Assembly (NCBI RefSeq): GCF_001619985.1
Contig: NW_017264200.1
Span: 434,001-498,000 of the forward strand
DNA length: 64,000 nucleotides
From: Xylona heveae TC161
Lineage: Eukaryota; Ascomycota; Xylonomycetes; Xylonales; Xylonaceae
Direction: 5' to 3'
The notes beneath the pieces are model-generated. The model was not told the origin of the DNA. It did no database searches and saw nothing but the letters and a program-made list of their open reading frames with translations. Below are positions 1-17,426 of this stretch, piece by piece; position 1 is the stretch's first letter, and the number at the start of each line of letters is the position of its first letter. Both the position numbers and the translations under genes were made by a program.

Positions 1-1955
1 GGAATGAAGAGACACAAAAAGCCCTTGATTTGAGGGCGCGGCACGGATAAACTTCCCCGGCAGTGTGCCGCTAGACCTAAATGCTTTTAAAAATGTGGAA
101 CGAAGCAGAAGCGTGGAAAGCTATGAGACTGCAGCGTCCTCACTGCAAGGGCTGCCATAGTACAGGGCTGTCCTCTGTCACCCGGGTGACCGAGCGAATG
201 AGGCACAAATAGAGGCGATTTTGAATATTCTTTCATCTGCATCAATTCTCAGGTCGGGTTGAAAATGCATTTGTTTTCGCTGTAGCCGTCCCGCAAAAAG
301 GACAATCCCCGCTCGGAGCGATGCACAAAAGTGGTGCTCGTCACAGAGAGACACGACCGATTTGGGTGGCCTGCAGAGGACTGACACGGGGAGCGAATGG
401 CCGTTGAATCAAGTCGAGTCGCCTTACAGAGAAATGGAGTATCCTGGACAAGGGCTGCAGGCGCGCGATAGGTGATGGCACCACTGTAACCTTGACAGGG
501 GATCGATTGCGAAGGAGGCTTGACTGCCACAGTATGGGGCACAGCATGGCGTTCAGAAAGGATTGGCCCCAGATTTCATGGAAAGGTTTTTTGGCTGCCT
601 CGGCGAAGACCGACCTTGGCCCAAATTCGCGCATCAGGGCTTGATCGGACGGGTCGACAACGAGTAGCCAGTAATTGCAGCTTCCATCGTCTCATGTCAG
701 TAGTAAAAGCTTCAGTTTCGACGGTCGAAGGGTAGCACTGTACTTTCATCTCCCCTCCTGCAGCTGCTTCACCCGCTTTTCTGCTTCGGCAAACCGTGAG
801 CGCGCCCAGGCTCTGTCTCCTCTCTGAGCATCGACTGCACGGGAGGGGGGGAGTCCCTCAATCACTGCCAGTGAAGTCCGTCTTTTTGTGAAGGGTCCAG
901 GAACGTAGAACGTACATTTTTTTTGGTCTGCTTGTTCTTCTTCTTCCTTTTTTGTTTTTTTGCTTTTTGTCTTTGCTCCTTCTCCCAGTTACAAAATCCA
1001 TGCCGCTCATGCACTGTGCCCTCGGGACATTAACAGTGGTCCCCAAAGCCGTGGCCAAGAGGCCCAAGAAAGACAAGGGCAGAGGCCACGTCCGCCAGCG
1101 GGTCTGTCGCGCCCACTTTCCAGGTACCGGACGGTACTCGGCCCTTTCACGATGCCCCCTAAACGTCGCCTAAGGTACTTGGCCTCGTTGGTCTCAGGCT
1201 ACGGCTTCCTAGCCCAAGCCCCCCAATAATTCCATTAAGATGCCCATCCCCACTCCGCACAATAACGCCGTGCTTTCTTTGTCGATCGTCCCAAAAAAAT
1301 ATGTACTGTACCAGGTTAGCACTGCAATTTTGTATCGTGGTAGATAGTACGGAGTAGTTCAGAGATTTAGAACACACTTGAGCCCTTGCTGGTCTTTGAG
1401 GACCTTGTCTATCGTATCTGACAGGTCGGCACTGCAAAGGAGAAAAAAAAAGACTGACGGCTGCGATCTCGATCACGGTGGAGATATGATTGATCGATTC
1501 ATCGACTGCTGCTCTGCCGCGTGTTCTCCAAGATAACTTTGAAAGAAAAAAGGGACCCCAGTCTTCGATGAAAGGTACTGTCCTGTAACTACTGAACAGC
1601 ACAGCGCACATACAAAGGCTGCACCCCCGTCTGAATCCCATATCACCAAACGGGACATTCATTGTCCCCTCCCTTAAAGCGAACCCCCCTCCTTCTGGCT
1701 GTCTGTCACTTTTACGTACCTGCCCACGACGTGGAACATTTCTGCTCGGGTTCCCGAAACAGAAACAGAAGGAAACTGGAGCCCGCACAGCCAGCGAACG
1801 AGAATCACGAAACCACCCCCCCACCCCCCGTACAGAGAGGGCACTCTGCATTCCCTCCTTGCCCCCAGCCTGTCTGAAAGAGGAGACACAAGCGCCAGAG
1901 GGAAAAGAGAGACAACCTTGCTTGCCCGCTCGCCCGCTTGCTTGCCAACCTCAAG
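1..1955. other. upstream/leader region of ste20, no supported gene
   Basis: I see no convincing protein gene here. The open stretches on both strands are short or lack recognisable protein character. The region contains pyrimidine-rich tracts (about 925-990 and 1660-1720) and C-rich runs near 1820, as expected for a fungal promoter and a long 5' leader of the downstream kinase gene. The tract at 925-985 ends in a CAG and could be the 3' end of a leader intron; that is only a possibility. A 9-base motif TACGGAGTA lies at 1348-1356 and recurs in inverse orientation at 10251-10259. Confidence 0.6.
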
Positions 1956-4740
<2,785 letters not shown>

Positions 4741-5809
4741 GCGGCTTATCATATTTTTAACGATTTTCATTTCTCATCTACGACACGCGAAAAGACTTCA
4801 CATTTTGGGATGACATTTTTTCTTCTTGCGGGGGATTCGATCGAAAGCTGATCGACGGCGTTTTAAATCACGGCATTTTATCTTCGGTTATTGATTTGGT
4901 TGAATATGGAGGGGTGGATTTTAGCCATATTTCGGCACCATGATGACAAGCTTGACCTGCTATTGCTTTTGCAAAATCATTAGGTAAACCTTGCGGACAT
5001 TTGATGGCTGGAAAAGCCAATATACTTCCTTTTGAAGTGCAACTTTCACAGAGTGAACAATCTACGCGGACATCGGCATTGTCAGTCGCGATTGTCCTTG
5101 CATTGATGGAACAAAGAATATCGTTTTATGGATGTTTTCTCATGACTGGAAGTTGCTTGCCTTTTCATTTATTTTTCTATATAGTCATCTCCTCTTTCAG
5201 TCTCTGTTTCGGCAGACTACCTCCTCTTTTGCTTTTCCTTTTCTATATTCAAAAGACGAAACAGTACAGGCTTAAAGCTATATGACACAAATTACGGCCT
5301 TCGAAGAGCAGGTCGACAATAGCGCATGCGAGAAATGGATTTACCTAGCTTACATGTCTTTCATGCGATGAATGATCACGACTTTGCTGTTTGTTGCCAA
5401 CTCTTTTGGTGTAAATTTGTGATTATAAGCCTCATCGATGAGATCAATTTAGTTAAATGATTCAGGAGGTAATAGCGATGTTGAACGATGCAGCAAGATG
5501 TAGATTATAATTCACTGTCATAAATATCATCGCATCAAATAGGATGAGCAAAAAAGTGAAGTCGGTGAAGATTGACAGGACGGACCGATCCGCTCCAGCA
5601 GAAGAAGGGTTAGTCACCCCGCTTCAGGTCGCGGGACTACGTAACGTGCAGGCGCCAAGCTACACCAGGGTCACGACAACGGTCATACTGCAGAGTAGGA
5701 AACTCTTTTGCCTCACACAAGGGCACACTGCTTTCACCTTCACTGGTTTCTGGATGAACAGCGCATCGAGACTGCTATTTTGAAAATTTGGCACTGTGTC
5801 CATTTCAAC
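4741..5809. other. intergenic: ste20 3' region and hse1 leader
   Basis: No gene is supported in this 1.07 kb between two co-directional genes. It is moderately AT-rich, with T-rich runs near 5160-5250. Short open stretches such as 5001-5285 and 5544-5783 have no recognisable character; the second ends just before the hse1 start and may be an upstream ORF in its leader. Confidence 0.5.
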
Positions 5810-8242
<2,433 letters not shown>

Positions 8243-9159
8243 GGCCACAGGTACAATTTTTCTTTTGGTAACTCTCATCAAGGAATGGCATGATGGATCT
8301 CGAGATGGAGAACAGATCAGTATGTCGGTCCTTTGGCGAATTTCTACTTTATCAATGAATCTTTTTTCTTTTCCTTTTCCTTTTCTTATGACTTATACCA
8401 GCTGTAAATCTTTGCGAAATTTTTTTTTTCATCAACCTTTTTACCCCTTGGGCCCAAATCCGGAGTGATTTCAATTTATTATCTTTTCACAAAGTTTATA
8501 TCCACCTTGTTGCTATCCCTTCTTTCTGGCTCCTTGGAATGTATAAGGAGATATATTTTTGTGGAAACGAGGGGTAGTGATGGCCTGCTTCCACAAATGT
8601 GTATTTTGTTGTAAGTGATACTAAGGCTTCGCTGACAATATATGCGGCAACGATCAAAGTTGAAAAAATACTATGAAACATAGTGAAAAGTAGAAAGGGA
8701 AAGAAAGCTGTCTATTTGACCATTGTCATACTTCATCATTACTTTTCCCCAACTCATCTGGCGCCATTCTCCCCTCTCTTCTTGAAAACCCTTTGCCCTC
8801 TATCAAACCGTATTCCCCGCCTGTGGGGTCCAAGGGTTGATTGCACACACGATACCCATGTTCGTCTCCGCTCGCTCGCTTGCTCCTGTTCAACGCCGAT
8901 ATTATGCCATCCTGTCAAAACCCCTGAAACTCTAACAAATTTCTATTCCACGAAAAGAAAAGAAAGGGCTTCTTCCGATATTGTTCTTTGTATGGTAGGC
9001 GAAGAGGGTCGAAAATTCGTAGGGCGCGCATCAGAGTGGTCAAGACAGGCGGAAATCGACAAGACACAGACACAGAAAAAGAGTCATGCCCACACGTTCA
9101 GGCGAAAGATTCATGAGGCGGGATGGAGGGCATCAAAAGGTATTCGCGTTGTTTTGCAT
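8243..9159. other. intergenic between convergent hse1 and cytochrome b5
   Basis: Shared 3' region of two convergent genes. T-rich stretches (8360-8440, 8740-8760) are compatible with 3' ends. The 241-residue open frame on the + strand starting at 8683 runs antisense into the cytochrome b5 gene and shows no family character, so it is not called. Confidence 0.6.
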
Positions 9160-9885
9160 TTATTGCTGCGAGTTCGCCTGCAGGTACTTGTAGATGCCGA
9201 AAGCGACGGCGCCGCCAACAAGCAAGAAGGCGTAGGCGGTCAGGCCCGTGCCGGTCTGAGCGCCAGCAGTGGCGGTGGTCTGAGGAGCGGGGGTCTTGGG
9301 GGAAGGGTCGCCGGGCTATATATTTCGGAGGAACGCAAGAAAAAGGTCAGTGTCCATTACACAAGAGGGAATAGATACGGTAATTGTATGGGAACGACAG
9401 AGATATGAAGAATTATATCAAGGTTGGGTGTTGGCGGGAATCGTGATGGGAAGAAAGCGCTGAACGGACACACTCACCTGACGCTTAAGAGTGCCAACAA
9501 GAAGACCGTCCAGGATCTCGCGAGCTTCGTCACTGTGGCCGACGTCCTCAAAGGCCTCGGTGGCGTCCTGGCCGCCAACGTCGAAGAGAACTTCCTCACC
9601 ACCACTGTTATTGGGGGGCCCCGATGGGCGATAATTAGCCTTTTTGAGCACAGGGAGAATTGCGAAAGAATAGGAAGCAAAAGGGCGGGGTTTGGAGAAG
9701 AGACCGAGGGCATAGGGATGCAGCGGGCAGGCCTCGACGTGAGGAATTGATTCGACGAAAACGACTTACGGGTGCTCGTCGACGAATTTGGCTACATCGT
9801 AGACCTTGTCGTGGATGACCATGTACAGGTCCTGCTTGGTGTTGTGCTCAGCGACGTCGCTGTAGGTGAACTCGGCGGAGGCCAT
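9160..9885 (-). CDS. cytochrome b5 (tail-anchored, ER)
   Basis: Small haem electron carrier for fatty-acid desaturation, sterol synthesis and P450s at the ER. Exons in transcript order: 9885-9770, 9604-9478, 9315-9160; 132 aa. The haem-binding core has both axial histidines: H38 in the HPGGEE motif (split by intron 1) and H62 in [14 protein letters not shown] Pro/Thr/Ala-rich linker leads to a C-terminal transmembrane anchor (about 106-126, [21 protein letters not shown]-like) and a short polar tail. The ATG is the first in frame and starts [15 protein letters not shown], a typical cytochrome b5 opening. Domain and anchor layout match microsomal rather than mitochondrial outer-membrane use, but targeting is not proven by sequence. 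Confidence 0.95.
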
Positions 9886-11503
9886 TTTTTTGGGTTGATA
9901 GGTGACGATAGGGGGGAAATTTGAAAGGAAAATTAAATCGACTAGACGTCGTCTATTATATTGCTTGCAGAGAATAAATTGCAAGTAGGATAGGAAAGAG
10001 GCAGAAAATAGAGAGAGGGAGCGACAGATTTTCGTCACGCAAAAAGTGGTTTACAGTAAGTAGGTTAAGTTACTGATAGGAGATTAGGGAATGGGAAATA
10101 TGTTGAGAGAGAGAGAGGATTGGGCGGTTTAAACTTAGTCGGGGGGAAATCCAATTTGGCTTGGGGTCTTCCTCGTTCGTTCGGGTCCTGTCGGTCCGGC
10201 AGATAGACGAAACATTCGACCGGCTTTCTTTTCCCCTTTGACTACAGATTTACTCCGTACAGTTAAATGGAAACTGTGTCGACGCTGTACTCTCTCTGTT
10301 ACGGTCATCAAAAGGCGCGGATGGCTTGACTGTATTGGTACTAGATCGGGCTTTCAATGTCTGACATATGGTAGCTTTAATTCCGCGAACTTACTACGTA
10401 TAGGTAGGTAAAAACGTGTTCTTCTGTGCCGCGAGCGTCAGGCACAATGTTACCACCACCATCATTCCTTCTAGCGATTATGTTGATTTATTTCCTTAAC
10501 TTTTCTTATGCTATATTTTGAGGTAAAATGAAATGTTCATCCTTCAAAATACGTGACTGATGAGTAGAAAAAGTTGACATTTTGGGACAAAAGTTCCACT
10601 CCACCTCTTCGTTCTGGTACAGCCAGGGACTAATTACACACGGGAAGAGCCGAGGTACCGGTACTCACCACGCTGTCATGCGCTTTGCCTGTCCTCTCAT
10701 TGGCTCGTGGCTTAACTTGTCGACTACATATCACGGTATTCTATCATATCGGAGTATTCTTATGCATACTCATTACGCTCATAATCGATGCTAAAGATTC
10801 ATCAACGGTTGAATGAATTATGCAATTGGGCCAATCGATACATGACGAGCAGGACAATGAACAATATCCAAGTATGCGCTGTGTTTCCAACACGTAACTG
10901 TATCCCTCGAGGTAATAGTAGAACGAACTTTGAAACAGCAATCGATCCATCTGCCAGATTTGGTATCGCACTCGGTGATGCAAACTGATTAAGAACAGGT
11001 CTTTGAGTACAGTTCAATGCAAAGTATAATCATTGATTGTTGAAGCAGGATCATTTATCAAAGTATAGCAAATATTAATCGGCTTATGCGAGAGTGTCTA
11101 TCGCTAGTCAATTCGAATCTCAGATGCGCCTCTTATGATCTAGAAACTGGGAAAAGTTACGAGTACAGTCAAGATCCCGTGCCAGGCAACGATTGAATAT
11201 AGCTACGATCACCATGAACTGATATATCGTTTTCTGCCCACGATGGTGTTGCTGCCTCGAAACCTGCGTCACGTGTCTCCGCGTTTGCCTGTCAGATCGA
11301 CATGGTCTGTTCTCATAGCTCCTTAGCTTCCACAGTGAGCGAGGGAAATACAACATGTAGCTTCTATATAAATTCACTTCATCCGGGCTGCTTTTTACTT
11401 CTTCTTCATCGTCGTCAATTCCAAAATTCATTCGATTATCATTGCTCAATTGTGTTTTTTGAATCGTTGTTTATTGCATCAATAATTGTTTTGCTCTTTC
11501 GCA
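9886..11503. other. divergent promoter region, cytochrome b5 / ankyrin protein
   Basis: About 1.6 kb between divergent starts; no protein gene supported. It is AT-rich toward 10,700-11,100. TACTCCGTA at 10251-10259 is the reverse complement of the 9-mer at 1348-1356. Short opposing open stretches at 10582-11017 lack coding character. Confidence 0.5.
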
Positions 11504-14500
11504 ATGGCCACTCCATCGATACCCTCTGAACCAATTCAGCTTCCTTCTGTTCCTGTTCCACAAAAGGACTTTATCACATATCTTTCTCAGCATCCCAACG
11601 ATCGTGTGGTTGATCTGGTTGAGCCTTTCAAGGCCTATGAATCCAAGCTTCGAGAAGTCTTCTCGCAGCAGCCCACGCACGAAGCTGCTCAGGACAACCA
11701 TGTGAACCTGGTGCCAATCTATGCTGGACATGAAGGCCTTGCCAAGGTTCGAGCACGCAATGTGCGAGCAGAGACGCCAGAAGAGACGGGAAAATATATG
11801 ATGCCTCTAATGGATGATGCCCGGCTGCCAAATGGTTCTTCTGCGGTGGTGCCAACGCTTCAGGATTTTCGCACCAATTTCGGCATCTTCAGCGAATCAT
11901 CTTTGGCCGATATGGACTGGAGCAATGTGGTGGTTGCTGGCAGTGCTGTTACAACCGCCCTTCTTCCAGTTCCAGAAAAGTATAAAGGATCCAAACGCCT
12001 GCTCCGAGAATACTACCACGAGAAGCTCGCCCCGGCCTCGGATGTCGATCTCTTTATTTACGGTCTGAATGAAGAGCAGGCAATTGAGAAAATCAAACAA
12101 ATTGATCAGAAGATTAGAGATGCTATCTTGTCTGAGACCACGGTACGCAACTAGGTTCCTCTGCATCTCCAACTTTTCAAAAGCGATATATGCATTCCGG
12201 TAACTTACTACTAACCTGCTGAAAAGGCTGTCCGCACCAAGCATGCGATTACCATTGCATCTCAATATCCCGTTCGTCACGTTCAGATTGTGCTTCGCCT
12301 CTATCGTTCTGTCTCTGAGATTCTTGCTGGCTTTGACGTCGACTGCGCCTGTGTCGCCTATGATGGGAAGCAAGTCTACGCATCACCACGTGCGCTTGCC
12401 TCATTTGTCACGCAGTGTAATACCATCGATCTCACCCGACGTTCTCCGTCCTACGAAAATCGGCTGTCCAAATACGCTCGACGCGGATTTGAGGTCTATT
12501 GGCCCGATCTAGAGCGCTCTCGGATCGATCCGACCATTTTCGAAAGAAGTTTTGCCAGCACCAAGGGTCTAGCTCGTCTGCTTCTCCTGGAAAAGCTGCC
12601 CAAGCAAGGCGATCGTGAGGCGTACCTCGATCAACGACGCCGCGAACGGGGTAGGCCAAACGCTGATCGATCCAGGGGAAGAAAACGAATGATTTCAGGC
12701 AACATCAAAGATGAAGACGAAGAGGTTGCAGACTGGATAGATGATGACGAGGATGTCTCGTCTTATCATACATTTTCCGTCCCCTATGGTCCCAAGTTTC
12801 ACGCTCGAAAGGTAAGTCACTCCGTCATATTACATTCCTGCTTCCCAGATGAGGCAGACGGGACCAAATAGTCTAACGAACGCTCTGAAGATTGAGAGGC
12901 TTCTTTATACCAAAGATCTTCTCCTCAACGCCGAATGGAATGAACAAACAGACAGAGAAGTGCACCTTCATCGCCATCCATTCTTTTTTGGGTTTATCAA
13001 TGAAATTATGCACGACTGCTGCGGATCCTGTCCTGTGCCGGTCACAGACGAAGAAAAGGAAGTAGCCGAGGTCGATAGCAAGATATATATTTCTGGGGAC
13101 ATCTCTTTTATCAAGGATGATCCAGGACGACAAAGCGTCGGAAGCTTCAATCCCATCACGACAGATGATTGGACTGCAATGGCTTATCTTGGGGATACGG
13201 CACTACTTTGCCAGGCTATTGTCGAGGGCAATCTCTCTTATGTCGAGAAGTGGTGCAGCAACGATGATATTGATATAAATCGGCGAGACTACACCGGGCG
13301 CACTCCCTTGCACCTAGCCGTCATGTCCTCGACTGTCGAGATTGTGCAATGCTTGATCGACCATGGCGCAAGGCTCGTTGCGCGGTTGGTTGATGGCAAG
13401 ACGGCATTGCATCTAGCAGCAGCCAGAGGGGAACAGGCCATGGTCAAAATCCTTTTGGATAAAAGCGAGGCGAATGAAGAAGAGGAGGCGAAGAAAGAAG
13501 AGGCTCGCAGGGCTCTCAAATCAAGGGAAGTGGCTGAGAATGCGAACTCGACTGCCGCCGACGAAAAGGCGGCTGAAGAAGATGAAGATTACGATAAGAT
13601 AACTTCTCACGAGAAGGAATCCGTTGCGGTCAATACCGAGGGGTCATTTGTCAAGATAGACCCCTCCTCACCCCAGCCTACTGCGGATATGGAGCTTGAT
13701 GAGATTGAGAACGAAGAAGACGAGCCGGATATTTACGATATCAACGTACTGGCCTGGGACTTCGGGGTTTCGCCTCTGCATCTAGCAATTTTACATGCTC
13801 ATGAAGAGCTTCTCAAACTTCTTGTTTCCGAATATGGAGCAGACTTACTGGTTCCGGCCAAGCCGCCGCCGGAGCATAGCTGGAGCGCAAAAGGTGTGGC
13901 TCTGAATCTTACACTTGCAATGCGACGCGCGGACCAAAAGGCAGAATCTCTTGTTCGAACCTTGCTCGGTCTAGGTGCATCTTCAGGACAGGCGGATCCG
14001 AAGGCCACCTCCGCTTTTCATTTTGCTGTTGCACTGAAACAGAAGAAAGTTTTGGACATCTTTTTGCAGGAGGATTTGCCGGCCGCAAAGAGAGTCATCA
14101 ATCACATATCTCAGACACAATCCTGGGGCGGCCATTACAGCCGGCCGCTCGTAACAGCTGTTTTCAAACATGACGGTATCACACTGGAAAAGTTGCTTCA
14201 TCACGGAGCATCCCCAACAGTCAATTATGAAGATTGGGCCAAAGCGTTCCCTGATCTACCTAACAGCTGGTATATACCGTCGCTCGAGGAGAAAAAGGGG
14301 AAATTTTATACCAGCGTAAAGCAGCCAGCGGAGATTGCAATTGAGGACGAATCTCCCGAGTGTCTCCTGAAACTCTTAGAATACGGCGTGGATCCCAATA
14401 GCCTCACAGTCCAAGGCCACCAGGTAATAAGAAATCTCAACGACAGGGAGTACAAGCTCGGCGAAACTATACTGGACCTTCTCCGCTCCCGTTTGAACCT

Positions 14501-17075
14501 TCTCCGAAGTTATAAGGGGGAACGTGTCCATCATTCCAAGCCTAATGAGTTGCAAGACGATGATCATTACCTATCGCCTTTTCAAAAGGGAAGCTACCTT
14601 TACTGGAGTGCTTGTAACCAAGTTGCGGTTAAAAGGAGACATTATAGCGACGAATTAAAGCAATATGAAGACGAGCATAAAAAGGTCCACGAGCATCCCG
14701 GCATCACGCAGAAGAAGCATTTTATTGAAGGACTCATCAAGCACTTTGAAGAGCTCGAATCCCTCCTAGTTTCCAAGGGCGCCAAGACTTTCAAGGAATT
14801 GCACCCGTCCATTGAGCCGACCAGGCGCAGTCCTTCGAATGACGGTGCGGGCTCCTCCTGGAAATCCCCGCCCTTCAAAGTTCAATTCAGATTCAATAAT
14901 TCCGTGACGACAGAGGAAATAGAAGAAGGGTACAAGCGACTGTAAGTAAACCCAAAGTTCTAGAAGATTGGTGAGACAAGGGCAGCTGATCAATGCGAAA
15001 CAGTTTCGAGGCGGCATGGATGGGAGATATTGAGACTATCAAATTGCTGACACTGGCTCATTGGGGCGCAAACGCCGAAAACCCACCTCTTATGGTGGCG
15101 GTTAAAGACTCTCGAGGGTTCTCGCCATTCTTCATTGCCATCATGCGCGGCCATCTCAGTGCGGCACGGGCCATATTTGACATTGCGGACGTGCAATTCG
15201 AGCCGCCGGAAGAACCTCGGAAACAGTACAACATGGCTGACGACGAGGACGACTCTGACTCTGAAGAGGGTGATCAAGTGCCTATTTATGGCGAGCTGGT
15301 AGACGAGAAGTTTACCATTGACGACCTTGGCGCAGTATCGAAAACTGTTAAGAGCAAGGTTCGCCCCACGGAAATGCTTTGCTGGGCAGCGCGAATTTCA
15401 GACCAGGACTCTTCGCAAGTGTTCCCCAAGAATATCCTTCCGGGTTTTGAGGGGTGGCAGAATTACGTGAATCCTCTGAGGTATGCGATTCAGAAGAACG
15501 ACGCTGAGTTGACCAAATACATTTTGAGTATCGGAAATGAATTTGCTGCACGCTTGGCACAAGAGGATGAGCCACATCTGTACGAGGTGGGCAACGACGA
15601 TTTTGAAGCGGCCGTCCGGTTAGGAGCTATTGGCCCACTGGCAGAAATGATTAGAATCTCAGGTGCTGGTCTCCCTCTTGATTCGCTCTCTCGAAGATTC
15701 GGCACCCAGATCAAGACGCAACCTAAACACTATCAAGGTTTAAGCATCTATGGTCGCAAGCGTGCAGACTGGGCTCAGCATGGAAGGAACGAGAACATAT
15801 GGAAGAATGGAAACAGTCGGCCCCCGCTGCTTATAGCCGCGCATGCAGGATGCATAGAATCAGTCGAATGGTTCTTCAGCGACGCTCCCGCACGTCTTTA
15901 CAAGGAGTACCTAGAAGAGAATCGCGACGACGTGCGGGTCCAGGCTCTACTGCGGGGTTCGCAAAGCCTGGACAAATTGATCTCATCCTGGCTCGGCACT
16001 AGAAGTAAGGCTCAACTTTATACCTTTTCTCTTCCAACCCCCAAGATATTCAAAACTAACGCCCGATCCCATAGAAAACCTTGTTGCCCACTGTGCCGTC
16101 GTGAGGGATGACGACAGCGACAGCCAACGATCTCTCTTGAACTATCTCCTTTTAGTAGCCCCCAAATCTCTCAACACGAGATCCCAAGTCGGATATACCC
16201 CTCTCAGCCTCGCCTTCTACCGCAAGCACATCACTCTCGCTCGCACCTTGATCGCCGCCGGCGCCGACCAGACCACACGCGACAAGACCGGACGCAACAT
16301 TATCCATCAGCTGCTGGCCGACAACTACGACCGCGAAGTAGACCGAGTCCAGAAAATGCTCGATCTCATCGACAAGCGCCTCCTCCCTGGCCTCTTCTTC
16401 GAACGCACAGCCGAGGCCCAAGGCGCGCAGACTCCGCTTGTCAGCTACATGTTCACGGCGTCCGACCAGTCAGAGCTCGAGAAAAAAGAAGGCCTTGCCG
16501 TCGTCGATCTCCTGCTCAAATACAGCCGCGGCAAAGACCTCGAGGTCCTCAACAGCGAAGGAGACACCCCCTTGCACATTTGCGTCCGCAACGGCTGGCC
16601 CAACGCCGCCGCCCTCATCATGTCTCATCGCCCAGAACTCGTGCACCGCGAAAACGCCACCGGCCGCACCCCGCTCGAAATGGCAGAGGACTACCATGTC
16701 CGAGAATTCGTCAAGAATGCTTCGAACATCTCCATTCCAACAGCTCAAACTTATAATAATAACCAAAGAAGTCACGCCCTTGATAAAAGCTATGAGGATT
16801 ACGCCAGAGACTCCTCCGAAAACGAAAAGGGTCCGAAAGATGACAGAAGTAATGTTGAGCGCACGTATCAAGCCTGTCTCGAAATAAGCACGCGTTCTCC
16901 CCAGCCGAGAAAACTGGCTAGTCTGTCTGAAGCCCATGAGCTCGCGGCCCGACTGTCCCGCGCGCAAGATCGTGAGAGGGCATCGTCGGAAAGGAAGAGT
17001 CAGAATGGCGATGATGCCGATGGTGATATCAATATGGATGAATGCACTAGCGATGAAGTCAGTACGTGGTTGTAA
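11504..17075 (+). CDS. giant ankyrin-repeat protein with nucleotidyltransferase-like N-terminal domain
   Basis: Function unknown. Exons: 11504-12142, 12227-12811, 12891-14941, 15004-16004, 16075-17075; 1,758 aa. Residues about 140-290 look like a nucleotidyltransferase fold: VVVAGSAVT (GS at 146-147), then ASDVDLFIYG with D180 and D182, then a strand GFDVDCACVAYDG holding a possible third carboxylate. The spacing between GS and DxD is long (about 33 residues), so an insert or a loss of catalysis is possible. Ankyrin repeats are scattered: GRTPLHLAV and GKTALHLAAARG near 540-600, VSPLHLAILHAHEELLKLL near 700, VGYTPLSLAFYRKH near 1460, GDTPLHICVRNG near 1585. Acidic and Lys/Glu-rich linkers separate them. 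The C-terminal 150 residues are charged and low-complexity. Its homologues in other fungi are, to my knowledge, annotated only as ankyrin proteins; the NTase reading is my inference. Confidence 0.88.
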
Positions 17076-17426
17076 GGAATCTTTTTTTTTTTTTTTAATT
17101 CTTACTTTGGGGTTTGTATTCTGGTCACTTTTGTATCAAGGAATCTATTACATCAATTAGATGCGGTATGTGTTTACTACACAAAAACTTATATCAAATC
17201 AGCTTGGCAATTCATGGCGACCCATTGCATAAGATGGTTTCATCTGGTTGTTTTTTAATTTGTCTTTTTTATTCATTCCGTCTAGATTTTGAGAAATACA
17301 TGTAGAGCATAAAAGATGATATGATATACATCTTGAGATCTAGCCCGACAATCAAAAGGAAATGACTATTTTTTTTATGAAATAAAATAAAATAATTTTG
17401 ATTCTCAGTGATATCAACACATGCAC
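17076..17426. other. convergent 3' region of ankyrin gene and hbs1
   Basis: A 351-bp spacer, AT-rich, with T and A runs (17083-17097 poly-T; 17369-17395 AT-rich) consistent with two convergent transcript ends. Nothing else is seen. Confidence 0.6.

Noticed and set aside
1159-1851. 230-codon open frame on the minus strand in the ste20 leader
   Set aside because: Cys/Arg/Ser-rich with no recognisable domain, lying in a pyrimidine-biased leader; no start context or homologous character.
8683-9408. 241-codon + strand frame over the cytochrome b5 3' exon
   Set aside because: Overlaps the well-supported cytochrome b5 exon on the other strand and has no conserved features.
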